From a virus, in IMG/VR virus record IMGVR_UViG_3300023174_004605, positions 1 through 64,000 of that record: a stretch of 64,000 bases of DNA; one strand, 5' to 3'. The notes beneath the pieces are model-generated. The model did no database searches. It was not told the DNA's origin and saw only the letters and a program-made list of their open reading frames with translations. This document shows positions 17,298 through 25,688 of this stretch, one piece after another. Positions within the stretch are counted from its first letter, which is position 1. Every line of letters starts with the position of its first letter. The position numbers and the translations under genes are program-made.

Positions 17298-18073
17298 CCA
17301 AGACTCTAGAGCAACGCATACAAGACTACTGGAACAATCAACCCTGTAATATTCGCCATAGTCGAGCACCGGTAGGTACCCAAGCTTACTTTGACGAAGT
17401 TACTGCTAAACGATACCGAGCCGAACCGCACATATTAGACTTTGCTGGATTCCATCTCTGGCGAGGTCGTCGTGTTTTGGAAATAGGTTGTGGCATAGGT
17501 TCAGATGCCGAACAATTTGCTAGACATGGTGCCGAGTATGTGGGTATAGACATAAGTCAAGAAAGCTTAGATATCTGTCGTCAACGGTTTGGTGTGTACG
17601 AATTACATGGCGAATTCCATCAGGGCAGTGTGACCGATTTGGACTTTTTGCAAAGTTTAGGTAAATTCAATCTGGTTTACAGTTATGGGGTGTTGCATCA
17701 CTTTCCAGGAATGGGGTCACACTTGAGCAATATTACCAACGTTCTGCCCCAAGGTGGAGAATTAAGATTCATGGTATATGCACGCAATTCGTGGAAATAT
17801 GCCATGATACAAAAAGGGCTGGATCAGTTTGAGGCACAGGCCGATTGTCCGTATGCCGAAGCATTTACCAGAGAAGAAATCACCAAATTGCTAGAACCCG
17901 ATTATCATATTGAGCGTGTACGGCAAGAACATTGTTTCATGTACAACATCCCTGCCTATAAACAGGGTCGATTTGAACTAGAACCTTGGTTTGAGGCCAT
18001 GCCCGAAACCATGCGGGCTGCTGTGAGAGAATATCTAGGTTGGCATCTCTTGATCAAAGCGAGAAAACTTTGA
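17294..18073 (+). CDS. Class I SAM-dependent methyltransferase
   Basis: A 259-residue protein. GRRVLEIGCGIGSDAEQFA is motif I, EYVGIDISQESLDIC motif post-I, and FNLVYSYGVLHHFPGM motif II/III, as in small-molecule and sugar methyltransferases. The N-terminus (IQDYWNNQPCNIRHS) is common in O-antigen-linked methyltransferases. Overlap with GT genes suggests a sugar substrate. Confidence 0.85.
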   Translation: MTKTLEQRIQDYWNNQPCNIRHSRAPVGTQAYFDEVTAKRYRAEPHILDFAGFHLWRGRRVLEIGCGIGSDAEQFARHGAEYVGIDISQESLDICRQRFGVYELHGEFHQGSVTDLDFLQSLGKFNLVYSYGVLHHFPGMGSHLSNITNVLPQGGELRFMVYARNSWKYAMIQKGLDQFEAQADCPYAEAFTREEITKLLEPDYHIERVRQEHCFMYNIPAYKQGRFELEPWFEAMPETMRAAVREYLGWHLLIKARKL

Positions 18074-19020
18074 AAAAGATTGTATATGTAACCGGTTGTT
18101 TGGGATTTATAGGGGTTCATGTTACTCGCCAGTGCCTAGCACGTGGCTGGCACGTGATTGGTGTGGACAAAGGTACCTATGCCAGCAATTTTGATTTTTT
18201 AAATGAGTTTCAAAAATACGATACATTTAAGTTCATACACAAAGATATCAATGATCTTGATCGACTGTATGACTGCGATTATATAATAAACACAGCGGCT
18301 GAGACTCATGTGGATAACTCTATCATGAGTTCCGAAGTATTCCTGCGTAGCAACATCAACGGAGTGCACCGTCTGCTAGAACTGATCCGACAACAGCCTG
18401 TTCAAAAGCAACCAACATTGTTGCATTTTTCAACCGACGAAGTTTACGGCGACATTGATTTAGGCGCTCACACTGAAACTGATCTGTTAAAACCCAGCAA
18501 TCCTTATTCAGCATCCAAGGCAGCTGCCGACATGTTGATCCTGGCCTGGGCTAGGACCTATGGCATCAAATATGTGATTGTGCGCCCTACTAACAATTAT
18601 GGCATTGGTCAATATGTTGAAAAATTAATTCCCAAGTCAATCAAGTATCTTAAAATAGGAAAAAAAATTGACCTGCACGATCGTGGTGAGCCACAAAGAA
18701 CTTGGTTGCACGTTGAAGATACTGCTCGGGCAGTAATGACCGTGATTGATCACAACCGCATAAATGAAATCTATAACATTTCCGGCAATGCAGAAATGCC
18801 CAACAAAGAAGTTATTAAAAAGATTTTGCAACACTATCCCGGCGTCGGAGCCGGAGATCGTTGGGAAGATTACATCACTAGTAGCTACCGACAAGGCCAG
18901 GATGTGCGTTATGCAATCAACGACTCTAAACTCAAGGCCTTGGGGTGGCAACCCTTGGCCAACTTTGATCAAGAATTACAAAAAGTTATAGAGTATTACA
19001 TGTTAAATTTTATTTGGTGA
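18070..19020 (+). CDS. RfbB-like nucleotide-sugar 4,6-dehydratase/epimerase
   Basis: A TTG at 18070 overlaps the previous stop (TTGA) and gives the natural N-terminus KKIVYVTGCLGFIGVH; an upstream ATG at 18040 lies within the methyltransferase and would add ten residues. HFSTDEVYGDI is the dTDP-glucose 4,6-dehydratase signature (TDEVYG), with YSASK as the YxxxK pair and RTWLHVEDTARA later. It makes 4-keto-6-deoxy sugars. The nucleotide (dTDP, CDP or UDP) cannot be deduced. Confidence 0.85.
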   Translation: MKKIVYVTGCLGFIGVHVTRQCLARGWHVIGVDKGTYASNFDFLNEFQKYDTFKFIHKDINDLDRLYDCDYIINTAAETHVDNSIMSSEVFLRSNINGVHRLLELIRQQPVQKQPTLLHFSTDEVYGDIDLGAHTETDLLKPSNPYSASKAAADMLILAWARTYGIKYVIVRPTNNYGIGQYVEKLIPKSIKYLKIGKKIDLHDRGEPQRTWLHVEDTARAVMTVIDHNRINEIYNISGNAEMPNKEVIKKILQHYPGVGAGDRWEDYITSSYRQGQDVRYAINDSKLKALGWQPLANFDQELQKVIEYYMLNFIW

Positions 19021-19023
19021 TCT

Positions 19024-19710
19024 ATGGGAACATATTACAAAGAAGTAGCACAATTTATGGATGCAATTGATCCAACCGGTGCCTGGGTTGAGATTGGTGT
19101 TGATCGTGGCGAAGGTAGCACTAAATTTTTTGCTGATATAGCAAAAACAAAAGGCGTTAAGTTTTATGGGGTTGACGCAGATGAAAATCAAATCACACGG
19201 GCCAGAACAGTATTGTCATCACAAGGACAGGCAGTATTGGGTGCAGACGGACAATTTCGATTGGCCCAAGGGCCTTTGCCCGATCATATAGAACTGGTAC
19301 ATGCATTTGGTGAAAACTTTCTGGAACAATTCTCACGCGATAATCCTGGAAAGAAATTTTCGTTGGTGTACCTCGACAACTTTGATTGGGACTATTGGGT
19401 GGGCGGTCAAGAAGAATCTTTCGTTCCAGCAGTAAAACAACACTATAGAGATTATATGGGCACTGAAATGACCAACATCAACAGCCAAAAAACTCACCTG
19501 TTACAGGCCATGCGACTAATGCCATTGATGTGCAATAATAGCATTATTGTATGTGACGATACCTGGTATCATCCCAATGAAGGAGTGTTCATTGGCAAGT
19601 GTTCCGCGGCTATTCCTTACTTGCTGTTACAAGGATATGAAGTATTGAACAGCCAAGGCTACAGACAAAACAGTGGTGCTATATTAGGCAGATTTACTAA
19701 AGCGAGTTGA
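19024..19710 (+). CDS. Methyltransferase-fold protein, tandem copy 1
   Basis: A 228-residue protein with WVEIGVDRGEGSTKFFADI (motif I, D/E-rich variant) and FYGVDADENQITRA (motif post-I), characteristic of Methyltransf_24-type proteins. The second half contains YLDNFDWDYWV and IIVCDDTWY. It is a close paralogue of the next gene, with most of the C-terminal 120 residues the same in both. The substrate is unknown; the sugar context suggests a glycan. Confidence 0.75.
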   Translation: MGTYYKEVAQFMDAIDPTGAWVEIGVDRGEGSTKFFADIAKTKGVKFYGVDADENQITRARTVLSSQGQAVLGADGQFRLAQGPLPDHIELVHAFGENFLEQFSRDNPGKKFSLVYLDNFDWDYWVGGQEESFVPAVKQHYRDYMGTEMTNINSQKTHLLQAMRLMPLMCNNSIIVCDDTWYHPNEGVFIGKCSAAIPYLLLQGYEVLNSQGYRQNSGAILGRFTKAS

Positions 19711-19713
19711 TTG

Positions 19714-20334
19714 ATGGGCACCTACTATCGAAATGTAGAAAATTTTATACATCAAATTGATCCAGGTGTGTGGATTGAGATTGGTGTTGATCGCGGCGAA
19801 GGCAGTACCAAGTTCTTTGCAGACTTGGCCAAAAACCGTGCCACAAGATTTTATGCTGTGGACTATGACCAAGATCAAATTGACGGGCTCAAACAAACGT
19901 TTGTGAACATGCCCGATCATGTTCGAGCCATACAGGCCAAAGGTGAAGACTTCTTGGACAACTTTAGAAACTTGGAACCCACTGCTCAAGTGAGTTTGGT
20001 GTACTTAGATAATTTTGATTGGGACTATTGGGTCAATCGAAAAGCCAAACCTTTTGTGCCAGCAGTAAAAGAACGCTACTTACAAAAAATGGGAATCGAA
20101 ATGACCAATCTAAACAGTCAACAAGCCCATTTAAAACAAGCAATTCGGTTTATGCCATTGATGAGCGACAATAGTATTATTGTATGTGACGACACTTGGT
20201 ACGAACCAGATGAAGGTGTATTCATTGGCAAGTGCTCGGCGGCTATTCCTTATTTGTTATCCGAAGGTTATCGGTTATTGCACAGTGAGGGGCATCGTCA
20301 TAACAGTGGTGCTATATTAGGCAGATCGAAATGA
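19714..20334 (+). CDS. Methyltransferase-fold protein, tandem copy 2
   Basis: Start ATG 19714, three bases after the upstream stop (a TTG at 19711 would add one residue). It repeats the features of copy 1: WIEIGVDRGEGSTKFFADL, YAVDYDQDQIDG, YLDNFDWDYWV, IIVCDDTWYEPDEGVFIGKC and a shared NSGAILGR end. It lacks about 20 residues found in copy 1 around position 70-95. The pair arose by duplication and may act as a heterodimer or on two positions. Confidence 0.75.
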   Translation: MGTYYRNVENFIHQIDPGVWIEIGVDRGEGSTKFFADLAKNRATRFYAVDYDQDQIDGLKQTFVNMPDHVRAIQAKGEDFLDNFRNLEPTAQVSLVYLDNFDWDYWVNRKAKPFVPAVKERYLQKMGIEMTNLNSQQAHLKQAIRFMPLMSDNSIIVCDDTWYEPDEGVFIGKCSAAIPYLLSEGYRLLHSEGHRHNSGAILGRSK

Positions 20335-21068
20335 CCGTTAAAAATTATTTGGTATCGGCTGTGCGGCCAATCCAGAATGGATGGCACATGGAAAAGAATC
20401 AAGATCTGTACAAGGCCTACGGAGAAATGTACCAAATGAGGCTGGCCTCATTCCATAAATTTTGTCAAGAACCATTTGAGGCCGTGTTATGGACCGAACC
20501 CACCAACGACAATGACACTTATACAGAAGCCAACTGGAAAGCTATTAAAGAATTGTGGCATCAAGAACCCTGCAACATATTTTGGGCCGGGGCCGACACA
20601 TTTATGATCCGTCCTACCAGTCTATTCGGCGATCGTTTCAAAGAGTTCAGACTTTTCAACTACACTGAGCCCCGAAATCATAGAGAATTTCAACATCATT
20701 TTAACAACGACGTCATGTATTTCCCACATACCATGAAAAAAGAAATATGGGAACTGGGACAACAATACTGGGATGAACAACGAGAAACACACCCGGATCG
20801 CCATTGGGGGTTCGATCAACTAAGAAACAATGCCATGTTTTGGGCACAAGGTATACACGAAGATGATTGTTTACATCCTGAAATGAATTACATGTGTCAT
20901 AACTTGAGAAGTGATAGTCCAGCTGAACTAGAAGCTACCAGGATTTGGAATTCTGGATTGCCAATTGCAGATGCAAACATTTTGCATTTTTGTGCCAGCC
21001 GAGGCAGCATTCAAGTGGTCAATATGATGAAAGTATTATGTCAAGAACTGGAAGTCAAATATGGATGA
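20331..21068 (+). CDS. Putative GT-A glycosyltransferase
   Basis: A 245-residue protein resembling GT8/GT-A enzymes in outline: WAGADTFMIRPTSLF (a DxD-like site in front of the conserved 'P' loop), FNNDVMYFP (the N-x-G/D acceptor strand) and NILHFCASRG near the C-terminus (metal-binding His). Overlaps both neighbours. The family call is moderate; no exact donor can be given. Confidence 0.6.
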   Translation: MTVKNYLVSAVRPIQNGWHMEKNQDLYKAYGEMYQMRLASFHKFCQEPFEAVLWTEPTNDNDTYTEANWKAIKELWHQEPCNIFWAGADTFMIRPTSLFGDRFKEFRLFNYTEPRNHREFQHHFNNDVMYFPHTMKKEIWELGQQYWDEQRETHPDRHWGFDQLRNNAMFWAQGIHEDDCLHPEMNYMCHNLRSDSPAELEATRIWNSGLPIADANILHFCASRGSIQVVNMMKVLCQELEVKYG

Positions 21069-22380
21069 AATTTTAACACAAATCAAGCATTACATTGAAC
21101 AAAAACAAGCTGCCAAGACTTGGGTGGCTGGCAAGGATTTTGTAAACTACGCAGGGCCACATTTTGATTCAGATGAATATGTGGCTGCTGCCGAGACTTT
21201 GCTGAATGGCTGGTTGGTCATGGGCAACAAAAGCCTGCGCTTTGAACAAAAATTTCCAAAAGAATTTGGCAAATCACGCGGGGTGCTTACCAACAGTGGT
21301 AGTTCAGCCAACCTACTTATGATGACAGCAATGAAAAGCAAGCGTGGCCACAATTTTCCACCTGGCACCAAAGTACTGATGCCAATTGCAGGATTCCCAA
21401 CCACGCTTAATCCGACCTTGCAAAACGGATTCGTTCCTGTGTTCTGTGACATTGAAATCGATACCTTGAACATTGACTTGAATCAAGCAGAACACATACT
21501 TGCCAACGATCCTGACATCCGAATCATGACCTTTGCTCATGTGCTGGGTAACCCACCCAACATGGATCAAGTAATGGAATTGGTCCAACGACATAATTTG
21601 GTCTTGTTGGAAGATTGTTGTGATGGACTTGGAACTACCTATGATGGCAAACCTTTGGGCAGTTTTGGTGAAATGGCCTCGTGTAGTTTTTATCCAGCGC
21701 ATCACATGACCATGGGCGAAGGCGGTATTGTGGCCATGAATGATCCGCAACACGAAATAATTGTGCGCAGTCTGCGTGAGTGGGGTCGCGGTTGCTATTG
21801 TGTAGGACCCGAAGCCAACAAACTCAAATGTGGCACATGTGGCAAACGATTTCAAGAGTGGATTCCAGAGATGCCTGGCGAAATCTTTGATCACAAATAT
21901 GTTTATGACGAGATTGGTTACAACCTCAAGCCCATTGAACTGCAGGCAGCTATGGGTCTGGAACAGATCAAAAAATTGCCAGAGATACACGCACTACGCC
22001 AACGCAATTATAATCTACTGTTCAAGATCTATGAAAAGTATGAAGAGTTCTTCCACCTACCACGTGCAAGAGAAAAGGCAGATGTCAGCTGGTTTGCTTT
22101 TCCTCTTACCATACGTGAAGGGGCACCATTCTCACGCATGGACATTGTTGACTACCTAGAAGAAAATTTGATACAGACAAGACCATATTTTGCCGGCAAT
22201 ATCATGTTGCAACCAGCATATTCACATCTGATGGATACAGCACAGGCCCGGGACAATTTTCCTGTGGCCACATTCACCATGAAGAACACATTCTTTCATG
22301 GATGTAGTCCAGTTATCACGCCAGAACAGATTGCCTACATTGGCGAGAAAGTCGATGGCTTCATGAGTTTATTTAAATAA
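21061..22380 (+). CDS. RfbH-like PMP/[2Fe-2S] dehydratase of nucleotide 3,6-dideoxysugars
   Basis: The 439-residue product matches RfbH (E1, CDP-4-keto-6-deoxy-D-glucose-3-dehydrase). In SFYPAHHMTMGEGG the PLP lysine of DegT enzymes is replaced by His, the hallmark of the dehydratase branch. GRGCYCVGPEANKLKCGTC supplies the Cys cluster for [2Fe-2S]. LTNSGSSANLLMM and EDCCDGLG are the phosphate and ring-binding sites. It removes the C3 hydroxyl with an NADH-dependent reductase partner, which I do not see here. The next gene (TPP enzyme) fits a branched-sugar route. Confidence 0.88.
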   Translation: MDEILTQIKHYIEQKQAAKTWVAGKDFVNYAGPHFDSDEYVAAAETLLNGWLVMGNKSLRFEQKFPKEFGKSRGVLTNSGSSANLLMMTAMKSKRGHNFPPGTKVLMPIAGFPTTLNPTLQNGFVPVFCDIEIDTLNIDLNQAEHILANDPDIRIMTFAHVLGNPPNMDQVMELVQRHNLVLLEDCCDGLGTTYDGKPLGSFGEMASCSFYPAHHMTMGEGGIVAMNDPQHEIIVRSLREWGRGCYCVGPEANKLKCGTCGKRFQEWIPEMPGEIFDHKYVYDEIGYNLKPIELQAAMGLEQIKKLPEIHALRQRNYNLLFKIYEKYEEFFHLPRAREKADVSWFAFPLTIREGAPFSRMDIVDYLEENLIQTRPYFAGNIMLQPAYSHLMDTAQARDNFPVATFTMKNTFFHGCSPVITPEQIAYIGEKVDGFMSLFK

Positions 22381-22389
22381 GGAATCAAG

Positions 22390-24147
22390 ATGAAAGGCAG
22401 TCAATACGTAGCGCAGTTTCTCAAAGCCGTAGGAGCCACCAATGTGTTTGTGGTGCAGGGCGGTGCATGTGCATTCATGCTGGATGCCGTGGCGCTGGAA
22501 CCTGGCATGCGGTATACATGTTTTCAACACGAACAAGCAGCGGCCATGGCTGCAGATGCGTTGTGGCGCACCAACAAACAACTGGGTGTGACCTTTTGTA
22601 CTAGTGGTCCCGGGGCCAGCAACTTGATAACTGGCATCGCCTGTGGCTACTATGATTCCATACCCAGCCTGCACATCACCGGGCAGGTCAACTACGAAGA
22701 GCAAAAACTCTACAGGAATGCACCAGTACGCCAGGCCGGCTTCCAGCAGATGGACATAGTAAGCATGGTACGGCCAGTGAGCAAATATGCTGTAGCTGTT
22801 ACAACACATGACGAAATGCGTCGCGAACTCAAACGTGCAGTAGAAGAGGCCTACGCTGGTCGCATGGGACCAGTGGTAGTAGACATTCCCATGAATCTAC
22901 AAAATGCCGAAATGGACAACAGTGAACTGTTGTTGCCCAAAGCAGTGGTTCCGGTAGATACACAAGTTTCTATCACAGAATTGGCCAATCGTATAACAGA
23001 ATTTTTTTCCGAAGCACAAAGACCCTTGGTGATATTTGGTGCTGGTGTGGGCCTGGCAGGCACCGAGACAGCTCTGGAATCATGGTTGAACAAAAATCAT
23101 ATGCCCTTTGTGGCCACCTGGGCCAGCCTAAATTATTTCAATCATGATACAAGCAACTATATTGGACACTTTGGTGTGTATGGCAATCGTGGTGGAAATT
23201 TTGCTGTTCAAAATGCCGACCGTGTCTTGGTCTTGGGATCAAGGCTGGACAATCGTCAACGGTCTGGTAATCCCAACAACTTTGCACCGCAGGCGGACAT
23301 ATTTGTTGTAGATCTTGATCCTGCTGAACTAGAAAAACTTGATCCAGAAAAATATCAGTATCAGGCCTGCTTTGATCTAAGACGTCTTGCAAAGGTGTTG
23401 GATGGCGTGCAAGTACCCGAGATATCATCCACATGGGCAAGTTATCTATATTTAATGAAATCACGGTACTTCAACAAAGACACTAGTAGCTACAGTCTCA
23501 ACAAAGGCACCATGAGTCCTTATCTTGTAGTCGAACGGTTACAAGAGCTTGCTGATTCGGATGCCATCATCACCACAGATGCTGGTGCCAACCACTGCTG
23601 GGTGTATCAAACGTTTTATAAAAACAGTAATCAATTGCTTATGACCAGCAGTGGACACTATGCCATGGGCTATGCTTTGCCGGCCAGCATAGGAGCTGCC
23701 TTAGTAGAACCTGGCCGCCAACAGATCTGTTGCAATGGTGATGCAGGTATACAGATGAACCTACAGGAACTGCAAACCGTCAAAGAATATGATCTTGACA
23801 TCAAGGTTGTAATTTTTAACAATCATGGTCTGGGCATGATCAAACAATTCCAAGACACCTACATGGGTGGGCGTTATGCAGGAACTGATCAAGGGCCAGG
23901 TCGGCCTGATTTTGTCAAGATTGCTGGTGCCTTTGATTTTGATTATGCTCGAGTGGTCGGCTTGGACCAGGTTACTGCGGATTTGTTGAGACCCGGTCGC
24001 AGAATCATAGAAATCATGATCGACCCAGGTTGTCAGATTGAACCCAAATTAGAAATGGGTCGTCCTATCAATGATCAAAGCCCTTTGGTTTCTGACGAGG
24101 CATTTGCCGAGGGCAATCCTTTCTTCCACTACGAGCGACGCCGTTGA
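22390..24147 (+). CDS. Acetolactate synthase-like TPP enzyme (possibly YerE-type)
   Basis: A 585-residue thiamine-diphosphate enzyme with the three-domain IlvB layout. The catalytic Glu lies in CFQHEQAAAMAADA, FCTSGPGASNL follows, and the TPP motif CCNGDAGIQMN…VVIFNNHG lies near residue 450. Free-standing IlvB is possible, but the adjacent RfbH-like dehydratase recalls YerE, which adds an acetyl unit from pyruvate to C4 of a 3,6-dideoxy-4-ketosugar in yersiniose synthesis. An IlvN regulatory subunit is absent, favouring the sugar role. AAGGAA ribosome site before ATG 22390. Confidence 0.75.
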   Translation: MKGSQYVAQFLKAVGATNVFVVQGGACAFMLDAVALEPGMRYTCFQHEQAAAMAADALWRTNKQLGVTFCTSGPGASNLITGIACGYYDSIPSLHITGQVNYEEQKLYRNAPVRQAGFQQMDIVSMVRPVSKYAVAVTTHDEMRRELKRAVEEAYAGRMGPVVVDIPMNLQNAEMDNSELLLPKAVVPVDTQVSITELANRITEFFSEAQRPLVIFGAGVGLAGTETALESWLNKNHMPFVATWASLNYFNHDTSNYIGHFGVYGNRGGNFAVQNADRVLVLGSRLDNRQRSGNPNNFAPQADIFVVDLDPAELEKLDPEKYQYQACFDLRRLAKVLDGVQVPEISSTWASYLYLMKSRYFNKDTSSYSLNKGTMSPYLVVERLQELADSDAIITTDAGANHCWVYQTFYKNSNQLLMTSSGHYAMGYALPASIGAALVEPGRQQICCNGDAGIQMNLQELQTVKEYDLDIKVVIFNNHGLGMIKQFQDTYMGGRYAGTDQGPGRPDFVKIAGAFDFDYARVVGLDQVTADLLRPGRRIIEIMIDPGCQIEPKLEMGRPINDQSPLVSDEAFAEGNPFFHYERRR

Positions 24148-24953
24148 AGGTCCTGATCACAGGTGCTGGAGGATTCCTGGGCACTTATTTTGCCCAGCAT
24201 CTTGATCATGATGTTGATGCACCGAATCGGCAGGACTTGAATCTTACCAACAGTGCAGAGGTTGCCAAACAACTGAGATCAGGTCATTACGATGTCATAC
24301 TGCATTGTGCCAGTGCCGGGCGCAACACAGCTAAATCCATGGATGCAGATATTGCCACCAACAACCTTGTTGGTTTTTCCAACCTAGTAGCCAATCGGCA
24401 TGAATTTGGCATGTTGATCAATTTCGCAACAGGTGCCGAATTCGACATTGATACTGATATCAACTGTGTGAGCGAAACAGAGATTTGGTCACGTAACCCA
24501 ATACACAGTTATGGCCGTAGCAAAAATATCATAGCACGCCAGGCACAGATGTTGACTGACTTTTATAATTTAAGAATTTTTGGTTGTTTTGATTCCAGCG
24601 AGTCAAACCATCGTCCATTGAAGACATTTATAAACAAAGCCAAATTAGGACAAACATTTTCGATTCCTGCAGACAAAGAATTTGATATGATCAGTGTGCC
24701 AGACATTTTAACTGTGACACAGGCAGTTATGGCCAAACAAATCAGTGACAAAGACATAAATTTAGTTTATAATACAAAATATAAACTCAGCGATTTCATT
24801 ATCATGTTTGCAGAATTGCACAATCTGGATACAAAACTTGTGAGTGTTGGCGCAGTCGATCAAAACTGCTACACCGGCGACGGTTCCAAATTGTCTGCAC
24901 TTGGTCTTGAGTTATTGGGACTCGAAAAATCTTTGAAAAATTACCAAATATGA
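24144..24953 (+). CDS. RmlD-like NAD(P)-dependent sugar reductase/epimerase
   Basis: TTG start overlapping the TPP-enzyme stop (TTGA). The 269-residue product begins KVLITGAGGFLGTYFA (NAD(P) site), then CASAGRNTA, INFATGAEFD and YGRSK (YxxxK). It could reduce the branched ketosugar made upstream, in the role of YerF in Yersinia; this is inference from order only. Confidence 0.75.
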   Translation: MKVLITGAGGFLGTYFAQHLDHDVDAPNRQDLNLTNSAEVAKQLRSGHYDVILHCASAGRNTAKSMDADIATNNLVGFSNLVANRHEFGMLINFATGAEFDIDTDINCVSETEIWSRNPIHSYGRSKNIIARQAQMLTDFYNLRIFGCFDSSESNHRPLKTFINKAKLGQTFSIPADKEFDMISVPDILTVTQAVMAKQISDKDINLVYNTKYKLSDFIIMFAELHNLDTKLVSVGAVDQNCYTGDGSKLSALGLELLGLEKSLKNYQI

Positions 24954-25486
24954 AGAAAATTTATTATTCGTGGCAGGATACCGAACGTCAAACACACGAA
25001 TTATTGCGTCAAATAAATCTGGACAGATGGCGCCCTGACTATGTAGTAGGACTTACTCGTGGCGGCTTGGTTCCTGCTAACCTGATCAGCCAATACCTTG
25101 ATTGCAGGATGGAAACACTAAAGGTCAGTCTCAGAGATGGTAGTCAACAAGAAACCAACTGCTGGATGGCCGAAGATGCGTTTGGTTATGGCGGTGCAGA
25201 CGGTTACCCAGCCGACTCACTGAAAAAAAATATCCTAATCGTAGATGACATTAACGATTCGGGTGCTACCTTAAATTGGATCAGGAAAGATTGGATGAGC
25301 AGTTGTTTTGCTACCAGTCCAGTGTGGGACCACATCTGGGGCCACAATGTGCGTGTGGCAGTGTTGGTTGATAACGAATCAAGCAAGTCGGAAATTCCTG
25401 TCAGTTACAGTGCAGTTGATCTAAATAAAGCCGAAGAAGATTGTTGGATTGTTTTTCCATGGGAATCATGGTGGCAATCTAAATAA
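24950..25486 (+). CDS. Type I phosphoribosyltransferase
   Basis: The 178-residue product has VVGLTRGGLVPANLIS (PPi loop) and NILIVDDINDSGATL (PRPP-binding motif), as in xanthine/hypoxanthine phosphoribosyltransferases. Overlaps upstream by four bases. Nucleobase salvage for phage DNA synthesis is the simplest role. Confidence 0.8.
   Translation: MKKIYYSWQDTERQTHELLRQINLDRWRPDYVVGLTRGGLVPANLISQYLDCRMETLKVSLRDGSQQETNCWMAEDAFGYGGADGYPADSLKKNILIVDDINDSGATLNWIRKDWMSSCFATSPVWDHIWGHNVRVAVLVDNESSKSEIPVSYSAVDLNKAEEDCWIVFPWESWWQSK
25478..25486 (+). promoter_or_regulatory. TCTAAATAA late-type motif over a stop codon
   Basis: The motif encodes the last Ser-Lys and stop of the phosphoribosyltransferase and lies just before the next start at 25491. 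The same nonamer occurs at 1755, 11062, 33111 and 48587. Confidence 0.4.
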
Positions 25487-25490
25487 GCGT

Positions 25491-25688
25491 ATGAAAATAA
25501 AATATCGTAAACCCACTCTACAAGAACAAATGACCGAGGCTATAGAAACGGCCAAACAACCCATAGACTATTTTGAACTCACGCAAACAGAATTTCAATC
25601 TATCTTTCACAGTCTAGACAAGTCCAAATCCGGTAGCACAATAACATATTCTTACAAAGGTATCTCTATAAAGGTGTTAGATGAGTAA
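25491..25688 (+). CDS. Small unknown protein (65 aa)
   Basis: Start at ATG 25491, five bases after the upstream stop. Basic N-terminus, a central helix and a C-terminal beta pair (STITYSYKGISIKVL). It overlaps queE by eight bases. Not recognised. Confidence 0.5.
   Translation: MKIKYRKPTLQEQMTEAIETAKQPIDYFELTQTEFQSIFHSLDKSKSGSTITYSYKGISIKVLDE

Noticed and set aside
21313-21990. 225-residue minus-strand frame inside the RfbH-like gene
   Set aside because: Entirely antisense to a gene with clear catalytic motifs; no start context.
25421-25440. CTAAATAA inside the phosphoribosyltransferase gene as late promoter
   Set aside because: It codes for Asp-Leu-Asn-Lys inside the domain and no gene starts close enough downstream; kept out of the promoter list.
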